64,000 nt of DNA from Asparagopsis taxiformis (lineage: Eukaryota > Rhodophyta > Florideophyceae > Bonnemaisoniales > Bonnemaisoniaceae). The DNA lies in contig JALQPE010001779.1 in NCBI GenBank assembly GCA_030407315.1, forward strand, positions 22,070 through 86,069. The letters are read 5' to 3'. Made by a program: the position numbers and the translations under genes. The notes under the pieces were generated by a model. That model did not search any database and was not told the origin of the DNA. It saw nothing but the letters and a program-made list of their open reading frames with translations. This document shows, in pieces, positions 23,256-34,773 of the stretch (its first letter is position 1; every line of letters starts with the position of its first letter).

Positions 23256-25435
23256 GACGTCCGGTGAATGACCAGCGCAATTGCATTGCTGGCGAGCCCA
23301 GAAATTCTAAAATTTCAGTCAGAAAAAAAATGCAAAAATACATCGATTTGGGCGGTCGAAAGTGCCGTACGGCACACCCCCATCTCAAAAACATGTTCAC
23401 ATGTGCATGTTTTTGAGAATAGCCCAAAAAATAAAGCAATTCAGGACGTCCGCCGGACATAGGCTTGATTCTAATTTGGCCACAACGGCCCCAGAAGCTA
23501 CCAAGCGCCCCGAGCGGCCCCTCCCCGCTCACTTACCCACTCACGCCCATCTTGCAGAAACGTTCCTGCTGGCCTCATCCATGCCTTCACATACACATCA
23601 TAATCCTCTGCTGAGCTGTTCACCTTGGACGCTCACTGGAAGTACTCGTCTTCGACGTCCGCCAATGCAGGACAACACCATGAATACTAAACCCACCGTG
23701 GATCTCAGTCATCAACGGTGGGCGTCCTATAAATGACTGCTATAGAAACATTGCCCCAAGCCCTCCAGTTTGGACGCTCAGCCAACAGCGATTGCTGCTC
23801 TACCTCCTTGGTCGTTCTCCGATGCATGTAAATGCGCCAAAGTACGACCGATGGGGCAGTCCAAACTTTTTGTACCAGTGCACGCCTAGGGATACCACAA
23901 GGTTCGTCATACACACACAAAGACACAAACACACAAACAACCACGCACTGCAGCACCCAACTTTCGCATGCGTCAGTGATGTCACATCACGGTGCTGCTG
24001 CAGTATGTATGCGCTGTGCGGTAGCAAGATTTCCATGCTTGCAGCCATTCACATCCAGACATCCAGCCGCCGACCAGGGAAGCCGTTTGCAGCCGATTCC
24101 CCCTTGTCTGCATGGCATCTCGGTGCTGTCAACACTTGCTTAGTTGCTGCGATGCGAGCAAATGTGCAGCACTAGCCTAACTTGAAATGGACGTCCAGTG
24201 GAAGTCCGCCTCGGTTACATTGTTGGTCAGCCCTGAAATTCTAAAATGTTGGGCTGAGAAATAGCTGCAAAACTGTATCCATGTGCAATACTCGACCAAC
24301 CTGAAATGGACGTCCGGTGAATGTCCAGCTCAATTGCATTGCTGGCGAGCCCAGAAATTCTAAAATTTTGGGCAGAAAAAAATTGTGAAAAATCATCGAT
24401 TTGGGCGGGTCGATTGTGCCGTACGGCAGACCCCCATCTCAAAAACATGTTCACATGTGCATGTTTTTGAGAATGGCTCAAAATTCAATTCAAATCAAGG
24501 TGTCTAATCTGACCACAACGGCCCCAGAAGAAGCCATCCGACGCCCCGAGCGGGGCCATCGCTGGCTTCTGTAAGCACCAACTGTAAGCAAAGCCACATC
24601 TCACGAAGGATCGATTCCAGGCTCAGGCTCTATACGCCAGGACGAAGTTTTGGTCCTTGTTTCGACATGCTCCCACCCCACTTTCTCACGACAAACACTG
24701 CTCATCCATCATGCTGCACATGCTACGTGCACTTCGTATGAGCAGTGGGCCCGCCTGCGTGGTTGCTGTAATGCGTAGATGTGAGCAGCATACGAACAAC
24801 CCAGAATGGACGTCCGGTGGATGTCCGGCTCAATTGCATTGCTGGCGAGCCCAGAAATTCTAAAATTTCGGGCAGAAAAAAATTGTGAAATTATATCGAT
24901 TTGGGCGGGTCGATTGTGCCGTACGGCAGACCCCCATCTCAAAAACATGTTCACATGTGCATGTTTTTGAGAATAGCCCAAATTTCAATTCAAATCAAGG
25001 TGTCTAATTTGGCCACAACGGCCCCAGGAACCGGCTGCCGCCCCGACCGGGGTCATCACTGGCTTCTGTAAGCACCAACTGTAAGCCAAAATCGCGTCTT
25101 ACGAAGGGTCGATTTCAGGCTCAACACGTCAGGGACAGGTCTTGGTCCTTGTTTCATCATGGTCCCGCCCTACTCTCTCACGATCAACCTGAAATGGACG
25201 TCCGGTGGATGTCCAGCTCGATTGCATTGCTGGCCAGCCCAGAAATTCTAAAATTTCCGCAAAACCAATTTGGTGGCTCAGCATCTCCTGTGCAGAAAAC
25301 TCTCGCACTCATTTCTGATATACGTTTTGACGTGTTTTTTACTTTTAAGCATCAGGAAAGGCGTTACGGAAAATTGGGACTACGCCACTTGTGAGCCGCG
25401 TCGTCTGAGATAGCGAGTAGAGTTTGTTGTATAGT
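23256..25435. repeat. E1 right inverted arm
   Basis: Mirror of 18385-20631. Shares with the left arm of E1, against both arms of E2, a 70-bp segment near 23,545-23,614 and base variants near 23,867 and 23,906. Three hairpin modules (23384, 24438, 24938). Confidence 0.8.
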
Positions 25436-25985
25436 ATTTATATTGTATTCCAAATGTGCGTTCGAGACCTCGTTTGTAATGTTCTCGTGGTTTTGTGGGT
25501 ATCAGTTTTGTGCTGACTTCTGGCAGCCCAATGGTGGAATGTGCCTGAGCGATCAATCATCACCGCTAGGTCACACATTTTGCTGGCAACGTGCGCTTGG
25601 AAGGACGAATGACCGCCGTGGGAGATGGATTTTCAATTAATTCATTTGAAATAATAAAATTATATTAACTGCGAACTTCATGGAATAAGTTTGTGCTTTA
25701 CAGTGGATATTACAGGGATCATTTAAGGGAAGCAAATGGATTGTGATATATATGATTATATCATTCCGATGTTCTCGATCCGGATCTCATCATTCGGGAG
25801 TTCAGAGACCATGGCTTGGGCCATTATTAATCTCAATACCGGCGATGATATGGAGTATGCACAGCAGGACTTAAGCTGACGTTGAAAGCTGTCCAGTCGA
25901 CGCCGCAGGTTAACCTGTGGAATTCCACTTCTCCGCCGTCACTGGCTGAGGTTCTTTGGTCGTGTTTCCTTTGTTTGGTGTAGAG
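25436..25985. other. gap between E1 arm and mini-exon run
   Basis: A 65-codon plus frame at 25443-25640 (Cys/Trp-rich, no recognisable domain) recurs in E2; it may be an upstream exon or chance. Nothing else seen. Confidence 0.25.
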
Positions 25986-27557
25986 GATAGAACGACGGTG
26001 AGTATGCCAGTCTGGAGAGTATGCAGCGAGGGAAGCGTGTGTTTTGAGTCGTACTGTTGTCGTTGATGCGATATTGATTCATTAGAAGCTTCGTGAGTCA
26101 TGGTTTGCATGTTGTGAACCATGGGAGGCAGGTAAGTAAGTGAGTCTCGCGGGTGTGCAATAAGGGATGCATGGGTTTTTAGTCTGACTGTTCTGGTTCA
26201 TTTTGATGTTGTATAGGTGGTGCAGGAATAGTGATGAAGTAAGGTAAGTTTCATTGAGCTGAAAGACGGGTTTCGCGATGAAATGGAATGCTGACTACAT
26301 TTTTTCGTTGCACGATTTGTGAATTATTGGTTGTATTTTTGTATGATGCAACGAGATGAAGAGGTTAAGTGCGTCCTGAGGGTATGAAGCGAGGGAAGTG
26401 TTTGTTTTAAATTTGACTGTCGTCTTTTATGCAATATTTATTTATTGGGAGCTTAGTGAGTCATGGTGCATATTTGCTGAAGGGTGGAAGGGAGGTAGGC
26501 GAGCATTTGAGGGGTGCAGTGAGTGGAATGTGGGTTTTGAGTCTGACTGCTGTGGTTGATGTTGATTTTGTGTAGGTGATTCTGGAATGGTGATGACGGA
26601 AGGTAAGTTACATTGAGCGCCTAGTTAAGTTGCGCGAAGATATGGAATGCTGACTACATTTTTTTGTACAATTTTTGACTTATGGTTTCTATTGTGTGCA
26701 GGATACAACGAGGGTAAGTGAGTTCTGAGGGTATGCAGCGAGGGAAGCATGGGTTTTCAGTCCGACTGTTGTTGTTGATTTCGATTTTTTGTAGGTGATG
26801 CAGGAATGGTGATGACGGAAGGTAAGTTGCATTTAGCGCGCAGTCCGGTGGTGCGAAGATGCGGAATGTTGACTTCATTTGTTGGTTGTGAGATTTTCGA
26901 CTTTTGGTCTGTATTGTGTGTAGAATGAAACGAGAGTAAGTGAGTTCTGAGGGTATGCATCGAGAGAAGTGTTTGTTTCGAATCTGACTATTGCAGTTAA
27001 TGCGATATTTATTCATTGGAAGCTTATCCAGTCATGGTGCGTATTGTGTCGAGCGAAGGAAAGTGCGGAAGTTTTGAGAGTATGCTGAGAGGGACATGTG
27101 GGTTTTGAGTCCGACTGTTGTTGTTGATTTCGATTTTATGCAGGTGATGCTGGAATGGTGATGACAGAAGGTAAGTTTCATTGAGCGCCAAGACTTGTTT
27201 TGCGAAGATATGGACTGCTGACTTTGATTATTCATTGCAAGGTTTTTGCATCATGGTTTGTATTGTGCGTAGGATGGATAAGAGGTAAGTAAGGGATTTT
27301 CTAAGATATCTGGCGTGGTAAGCGTCGCTTTTGAATCTGACTGTTGGGGTTGATGTTGTGTATGTGATGCAGGAGTGGTGAAGCAGGAACGGCAGGACTC
27401 AAGGAGAGTGAAGAAGGGATCTAGGAAGATGGGGAATGAAGCTGTGAGGTGTTTCTGGTATGTGTATATTTTCGGGCGTACGATAGAAGTGAGAGTGGGT
27501 TTCAAGTGGTGTAAGATTTTGCTGACCATGTTCGTGTTTGATGTCTTGATGATTTAA
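25986..27557 (+). pseudogene. tandem mini-exon array (27-nt and 12-nt exons) with a terminal exon
   Basis: Alternating exon-like segments are each bounded by (T)AG or CAG on the left and GTAAGT/GTGAGT on the right. Type A (27 nt): 26217-26243, 26576-26602, 26795-26821, 27144-27170. Type B (12 nt): 25986-25997, 26702-26713, 26924-26935, 27273-27284, plus a decayed one near 26,349. Introns are ~80-220 nt and carry CTGACT/CCGACT branch-like motifs. All junctions are phase 1, so A+B adds 13 codons (DAGMVMTE-G-YNE-G). The final exon, 27373-27557, is in that same phase and ends at TAA. In-frame stops in the first A exon and in B exons 25986 and 26924 mean the whole run is not one open message; it may be a relic or be spliced selectively. 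Confidence 0.6.
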
Positions 27558-27742
27558 TGGGCTGGGGTGGTGTCGAGGAAAGCGGGGATGGAATTGGGAA
27601 GGAGCAGATTTTTTGTAATCTAGGTCGTGAGGGTTCTTGAAGTATGTGCGGATGGTGGTGCATGGCGTTCGGATGGTAGGGAGAACGCGATAGTGAGGGA
27701 GATGGGTGATCGACGGTATGCTGACAGGTATTTTGTATTCTG

Positions 27743-27862
27743 GCTGGATACGTATTCCATATTCTAGCTGGATACATATTCCGTATCCTGGCTGGATACG
27801 TATTTCCTATTCTAACCGGGTATTTATTTCCTATTCTGACCAGATATGTATTTCCTATTCTA
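27743..27862. repeat. 24-bp tandem repeat, five copies (E1)
   Basis: Unit near GCTGGATACGTATTCC plus eight bases; in the open plus frame it gives GWIRIPYS-like octapeptides. E2 has the same five copies at 39172-39291. No start or context supports translation. Confidence 0.8.
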
Positions 27863-27985
27863 GAGAGACGTATTGTATACCAGCAGTTTCGTAAATGAGA
27901 GAATAAAATACGGTCCGATATGGTCCCTCAATTTACCATCCGCTGTAATTTCTTCCCTCCCGGTTTTTGCTGATATATTGTATAC

Positions 27986-28243
27986 TGAATGTCGGGTCCT
28001 AGGATCCCGCCAAACGTACTAGAGAAACTGGATGTCGGGTCCTAGTACTCCGCCGAACGTACTAGAGAAAGTGGATGTCGGGTCCTAGTATTCCGCCGAA
28101 CGTACTAGAGAAAGTGGATGTCGGGTCCTAGGATCCCGCTGAATGTACTAGAGAAATTGGATGTCGGGTCCTAGTATTCCGCCGAACGTACTAGAGAAAG
28201 TGGATGTCGGGTCCTAGTATTCCGCCGAACGTACTAGAGAAAG
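27986..28243. repeat. 43-bp subterminal tandem repeat, six copies (E1)
   Basis: Unit starts TGGATGTCGGGTCCTAG and ends CGTACTAGAGAAAG. Units abut without spacers. E2 has four. The motifs TGGATGTC, CTAG and TACTAGAG echo those of the terminal repeats, so the array may hold transposase-binding sites (inference). Confidence 0.9.
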
Positions 28244-28327
28244 TGGACGTCCGCATCCAAAAAATTTTTATTTTTTTTCGGACGCGGACGTTCATTTGTT
28301 CTAGTAAATCTCGGGGCCGACTAGGAC

Positions 28328-28373
28328 CCGTACTAGAGAGACTGGACGTCCGCGTCCACTTCCGAAAACACAG
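28328..28373. repeat. E1 right terminal inverted repeat
   Basis: Complement of the E1 left end, with two mismatches in the first 31 bp. Ends AACACAG, followed by ACGT at 28374-28377. Confidence 0.8.
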
Positions 28374-28586
28374 ACGTGTCACCGCCGAGGCGGTATTGGT
28401 CGGAGTACTCGTTGCAGGCAACGAGCGAGTAGACTCCCGAGGGTTGTTGTCGACGTCGCCTTTCGCGTCGGGATGCGGAGGCGTCATGATTCCCCACTCG
28501 CTGAATTGGATCGGGATAGGGGAAACGGAAGTGACGAGTCGCTGTGAGGAGGAAGAGAAGGAAGGTGGGGGAGTTGATGGATACGT
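28374..28586. other. host spacer between E1 and E2
   Basis: 213 bp left between the two insertions, including target-site bases at both ends (ACGT 28374-28377 and 28583-28586). Different composition from E1/E2. It continues the sequence that ends at 16938 on the left and that resumes at 39721 on the right. Minus-strand frames are open through much of it, but no product is recognised. Confidence 0.7.
28583..28586. repeat. E2 target-site duplication ACGT, left
   Basis: Same four bases as 39717-39720 after the right end. E3 is also preceded by ACGT (56825-56828), and E1 by GCGT with ACGT on its right, so ACGT looks like both duplication and preferred target. Confidence 0.65.
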
Positions 28587-30047
28587 CTGTGTTCTCGGAA
28601 ATGGACGCGGACGTCCACAACCTCTAGTACACCTAGTATTACTAGGCGGACGTCCATGTTCTCCAGTATTTTTGGATGTCCGCCTAGAACCGGACGTCCA
28701 TGCGGTCTAGTACGTCTAGTATTACTAGGACGACATTCATTGTTTCTAGTACCACGGATGTCCCCCTCGGGATGGACTTCCGCCATGTCTATGTCAACCT
28801 AGGACGGGCGCCGGTTCAGAAATTCAAAAATTTCGACCCCGGAAATTTCTGCCGCCTTGCTCGACATGGATGTCCGCATCCATCACGGCGACCACTCTAT
28901 TTTTCCTTGTCGGTCGACTCCAATTTCGTCTTTAATTTTTTCATCCTCTCGCTCACACCCCCTTCCAGTTGGTGCTCACCTCCCCCGTACTGTACCTCAA
29001 ACACCCCCAATACCACTCTAGAACGCATTTTCAGCTACCTATCCCCGCTTCCACGGTGCACACCTCCATTCCATACCTACTTTTCTGCTCTACCGTACAG
29101 ATTTCTTATAACCAGTCCTCATACTACCTCAGAATAGGGAAAACATCCCCTATCCCCTCGACCATGCTCTCCCCCATCACCTTTGCAACGTATTGTTCTT
29201 CAATACCCTCTCTCCTCTTCCTTCAACCCCTCTCCTTCGCCCTCTCCACAAACTTCCCCTGTAGCTTACTCTTCGAAAACCTCTCACTCCTCATCCCGTA
29301 CCCGACCTGCTCCACTCCTCCCTCCCTCACCTGCTACATGCCCCCACGCCATCCGCATCTTCGATACCGTATACACCACCACCACCACCACCGGCCCACG
29401 CTCCCGCTCCGACGCCGTCTCCCCAGAAACCTCCCCGCTCTGAACCACATATCAACCCCCCACTTCGCACCCATCCTCCCACTCTCGTCCCTCCCCAAAT
29501 ACAATAACCCCCTTCTTCTCCATCACATCCCCACTCACCAAAGCCAGAACAGACGCCACCCCCTTCCCGCCTCTTTCTCCTCACTTTCCTAAAAAACCCC
29601 TCCTCTCGGCGCCTTCAACCGCACCCTCCTACGGTCCCACCTAAACACCTCCTCCGCCCTCACTACCCCAACACCCCGCAGTGTCTCCCCAATCCCCATC
29701 ATATGCTCGTCGGCACTCCTCTCCGAATCACAATCCAATCTAAACCCGCACTCCGTACATTTCCACCTCCCCCTGTACTATTCCAAGATTGCATCCCTCC
29801 AGAGAACACATCCTCATACCACAGAAGAATTTTCTTCCTCTCATACCTCATCCTTAAAACCTCCATCAGCTCCATCTAAATTTCGATGTAAATATTTTCT
29901 CCACTATGCAATCTCAAACATGTATGAACGTATGCCTTTCCGCTTTGTCAACCCTGAATATTGGTACTCATGTATTCATAAAATAGGGCCACCCACATCC
30001 CTATCCCGTTCTGCAAGCTTTACAAACCACTAGACGCATACTCCAGA

Positions 30048-32149
30048 ACTATACAACAAACACTACTCGCTATTTCAGACGACGCGGTACACAAATAGCG
30101 TAGTCTCAACCTTCCGTAACGCCTTTCCTGATGCTTAAAAGTAAAAAACACGTCAAGACGTATATCAGAAATGAGTGCGAGAGTTTTCTGCACAGGAGAT
30201 GCTGAGCCACCAAATTGGTTTTGCGGAAATTTTAGAATTTCTGGGCTGGCCAGCAATGCAATCGAGCTGGACATCCACCGGACGTCCATTTCAGGTTGAT
30301 CGTGAGAGAGTAGGGCGGGACCATGATGAAACAAGGACCAAGACCTGTCCCTGACGTGTTGAGCCTGAAATCGACCCTTCGTAAGACGCGATTTTGGCTT
30401 ACAGTTGGTGCTTACAGAAGCCAGTGATGACCCCGGTCGGGGCGGCAGCCGGTTCCTGGGGCCGTTGTGGCCAAATTAGACACCTTGATTTGAATTGAAA
30501 TTTGGGCTATTCTCAAAAACATGCACATGTGAACATGTTTTTGAGATGGGGGTCTGCCGTACGGCACAATCGACCCGCCCAAATCGATGATTTTTCACAA
30601 TTTTTTTCTGCCCGAAATTTTAGAATTTCTGGGCTGGCCAGCAGTGCAATCAAGCTGGACATCCACCGGACGTCCATTTCAGGTTGGTCGTGTGCTGCCC
30701 ACATCCATGCATTGCAGCAACTAAGCAGGCGGGCTCACTACTCATACAAAGTGCACGTAGCATGGGCAGCATGATGGATGAGCAGTGTTTGTCGTGAGAA
30801 AGTGGGGTGGGAGCATGTCGAAACAAGGACCAAAACTTCGCCCTGGCGTATTGAGCCTGAGCCTGGAATCGATCCTTCGTGAGATGTGGCTTTGCTTACA
30901 GTTGGTGCTTACAGAAGCCAGCGATGGCCCCGCTCGGGGCGTCGGATGGCTTCTTCTGGGGCCGTTGTGGCCAGATTAGACACCTTGATTTGAATTGAAA
31001 TTTGGGCTATTCTCAAAAACATGCACATGTGAACATGTTTTTGAGATGGGGGTGTGCCGTACGGCACTTTCGACCTCCCAAATCGATATAATTTTGCAAT
31101 TTTTTTTCTGACTGAAATTTTAGAATTTCTGGGCTCGCCAGCAATGCAATTGAGATGGACATTCACCGGACGTCCATTTCAGGTTGGTCGAGTATTGCAC
31201 ATGGATACAGTTTTGCAGCTATTTCTCAGCCCAACATTTTAGAATTTCAGGGCTGACCAGCAATGTAACCGAGGCGGACTTCCACTGGACGTCCATTTCA
31301 AGTTAGGCTAGTGCTGCACATTTGCTCGCATCGCAGCAACTAAGCAAGTGTTGAGAGCACCGAGATGCCATGCAGACAAGAGGGAATCGGCTGCAAACGG
31401 CTTCCCTGGTCGGCAGCTGGATGTCTGGATGTCAATGGCTGCAAGCATGGAAATCTTGCTACCGCACGGCGCATACACACTGCAGCAGCACATCACTGAC
31501 GCATGCGAAAGTTGGGTGCTGCAGTGCGTGGTTGTTTGTGTCTTTGTGTGTGCACGACGAACCTTGTGGTATCCCTAGGCGTGCACTGGTGCAAAACATT
31601 TGGACTGCCCCATCGGTCGTACTTTGACGCATTTACATGCATCGGAGAACGACCAAGGAGGTAGAGCAGCAATCGCTGTTGGCTGAGCGTCCAAATTGGA
31701 GGGCTTGGGACAATGGTTCTATAGCAGTCATTTATAGGACGCCCACCGTTGATGACTGAGATCCACGGTGGGTTTAGTATTCATGGTGTTGTCCTGCATT
31801 GGCGGATGTCGAAGACGAGTACTTCCAGTGAGCGTCCAAGCTGAACAGCGTGAGTGGGTAAGTGAGCGGGGAGGGGCCGCTCGGGGCGCTTGGTAGCTTC
31901 TGGGGCCGTTGTGGCCAAATTAGAATCGATTCTTGATCAAGCCTATGTCCGGCGGACGTCCTGAATTGCTTTATTTTTTGGGCTATTCTCAAAAACATGC
32001 ACATGTGAACATGTTTTTGAGATGGGGGTGTGCCGTACGGCACTTTCGACCGCCCAAATCGATGTATTTTTGCATTTTTTTTCTGACTGAAATTTTAGAA
32101 TTTCTGGGCTCGCCAGCAATGCAATTGCGCTGGTCATTCACCGGACGTC
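30048..32149. repeat. E2 left inverted arm
   Basis: Mirror of 34774-36863. Hairpin modules at 30512, 31012 and 31988. Lacks the 70-bp segment found in E1 (junction near 31,849). Confidence 0.8.
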
Positions 32150-34773
32150 CATTTCCATTTCAGATCTACTGGTTGCACTAGGCCTGAAAGTGTTTCTGGA
32201 TAGGGCCGAATAACGACCTGGGCAGCACGCACTGCGTAAGATGATCTGTGTGATGCAGACTGCAAGGATTTCTATGGTGATTCTGGCTGGGGAATGTGGT
32301 AAGCTTGATTGTTGCGTGGCTTTGTATCTCCTTGCCTGCCATTTTGCTTGGATATTTACACGAGCGATCAAACCGAAGACGCCGACTCGGCACAACTACC
32401 AACTCTCCTAGCTTCGAGTCAGCGCCATCTAATTGCAACTTGTGACACTCAAGACGAATACGTTGTGCTGATCTCTGCAATGAAAATTGAGTTAGTGCTG
32501 CAGTTCTTTTGGGCGATGCCAATATGCAGGGATACTGTTTACACCTTTTGGGAGTCAAGAAGTTCTCGGATTGCAAATCAAATCAGATCATGGTAGAATA
32601 TCTGACTTTTCTCTCTTCCCTTCACCACATCTGCATCCGGAGCTGAGCCAAGCTGAGCTGGAGGGAACCCGGCCGCTGACCCCTGTCATTCTCATAAACA
32701 TCTTTAATGCAATACTATTCGTGTATGGTAATGTAAGTGCTAATGAAAATGTATACAAGTCTAGAATAAACGTTGCAGTGGTTCTTTGTAGCTATCGATA
32801 CTTGCTAAAAATCTGTAGCTTTTGCTTTTCGCATGGACGAGTTGCAGTCTTTGTGTTTGTTTCATTTCTGCCACAAACGAGAGGCAATCAGGGTCTGTGT
32901 TCACATAGAGAATGATTTAATATATGCGCTCATTGCCGTCGTAGATACTTTTAACAATGGCCAGTACGTTTCTCTCGGCCGCCGCCGGGTACGGTCGGAC
33001 TGAAAGATCGGGGAGATGTGTGGAGAGTAGTGTTTCGATAGAGACGAACGTTGCGATGGATGGAATGGTGATGATTTCATGCTGAAGCGATGGGAGATGG
33101 ATGGATATGGTTGAATGAAATCTAGTATTCCGAAGGAGGCCTTTTCTCGAGGAAGAGGCATTATATTCTCACAAAGCATGTAGATACTGGTTTCCAGTTT
33201 GGTATGCTATTGTAGCTCAATTCACATCATATCTACACGTACGTATGGAGAGAGATCCAAGTGTGCGTGGCACAGGTCCAACGGTGAAACAACGCAGTAT
33301 GAAACTACCACAGATAAGGCGGCGTACAAAATCCTCGACTCAAGGCAGCTCTCAGGCTTTCGTGAGCACCGACTTCGTTCCACCAAGATGTTTCGGAAAT
33401 ATGTGCTGGTCTAACTTGATACGACCATAGGACAGTTTTGCTCCCTAAGCAATGAGCGAAAAATCAATGATTGCGCGTGTCGTCGGTACGGTCTTGTAAT
33501 GTTGGCTCAACCAATAACATCTAACGTTGAGTTATCCACCCTCCGCCGTGTCGCGTCGTAAATTTGCACAGAAAATTTGTTTCAAATCTTTGCTCCAATT
33601 ATCAGCTCAAATACGGCATTGATCTCCAGCTTCATCTGGACAGAAACACCGATCGCTCGATGTCTGTCTCAAATAAACCGCAGTCAAACGCCATGCGGAA
33701 AGTTTCATCGCTTCCCGTTGCGACTGAATCTGCAAACGCCACACAAAAATTTGCCCTTTCCGCGTCCGGAACGAACGCCGACTACATGTCGTCAGGTTCC
33801 TGATCGACTGGATCGATGGAGCTTGCTCTGCAGGAGAGCAGGACAGGCGGTTTGTTATGCCTGGACAATTTCCATACCGATCTCCCTTCTTGAGTGCAAA
33901 ATTACGAGTCTAGAAATTGACCTGCATCGGCTGCTGTATCACATCTGTGCTAAGGATTGATGATACCCGTACCGCTGAGAAATTGCAGCTCTGGTAACGT
34001 GGGGATGATGTGCTGAACACGCAGAACGCTGATCCATAATGGGACTGCTTCATAGGCATAGTACGGAATGTATTGAGACAGCCCAAGCGAATTCAGGAGG
34101 GAGCACCAGGGCAGTGCGCGGTGACTCAGCAGATACCAGTGGTGAGTGGTCTAAATGGGGCTACACACGAGTTTGTCAATGAACAGTCTAGTTTAGTTTG
34201 GAAATGTTTCGGATGGATGGTATGTTGTAAATGTCGACAGATTTGAGGAAGCGATAGAAGCAATCAGCACCGTGTAGTTGCATCAAGGCTTTAGTGGCCA
34301 TTGTTAGAGAACTTTCTCCAATGCCCTTATTGCAGGATGGGCAGAAAACCCGGCCGGCTTCGAGATTGAAGAATTCATTGCGCAGATTGAATGAATGCAA
34401 TTGACGGAGAATGCAGAAGTATACAATGGTATCGTTTTGCAGGGTGACGTAGGGGAAACATGTTGGGCTTGTTGGAAATGCTGAGAGCGATGATGAGATC
34501 CAGTCGTTTCCGTCGTAGATGGCAGTGCTTGTTTTCTGCACGGCTAGCTTGTCTGCTGGGCGACTGGACGGTATTGGCGTACGATGAAGCGGGACTGGTG
34601 GTGTTTAAATGACATTTTTTGTTTGAAGATGGATGTATGTGTGCGACTAGAATGTAGTAAGAGCATGAAAATGTTTATGTTTGATGGGCGTCGCATGTTG
34701 GGGGACTTTATGTCGTGTGGGGCAATAATGTCTCAGGTATTTGAAGCAGACAGCAATCGCTTGAGCGCATATA
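32150..34773. other. E2 core between inverted arms
   Basis: 2,624 bp, a near copy of 20632-23255. Contains the same doubtful minus-strand exon (34188-34541). No recognised gene. Confidence 0.5.

Larger units (their letters stand above)
16939..28373. mobile_element. E1, 11.4-kb TIR element without a visible transposase
   Basis: Starts CTGTGTTCTCGGAAATGG and ends with the complement of CTGTGTTTTCGGAAGTGG; ~31 bp match with two mismatches, then a shared CTCTAGTAC. Flanks are GCGT on the left and ACGT on the right. Layout: ~1.4-kb left part, inverted arm 18385-20631, core 20632-23255, inverted arm 23256-25435, mini-exon run 25986-27557, 24-bp and 43-bp tandem repeats, right end. Only short ORFs are present, so it is probably moved in trans. 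E2 is a near-identical second copy, which shows recent activity. Confidence 0.8.

Noticed and set aside
27986..28243. CRISPR-like repeat array
   Set aside because: The 43-bp units abut with no spacers and the context is eukaryotic; these are subterminal tandem repeats.
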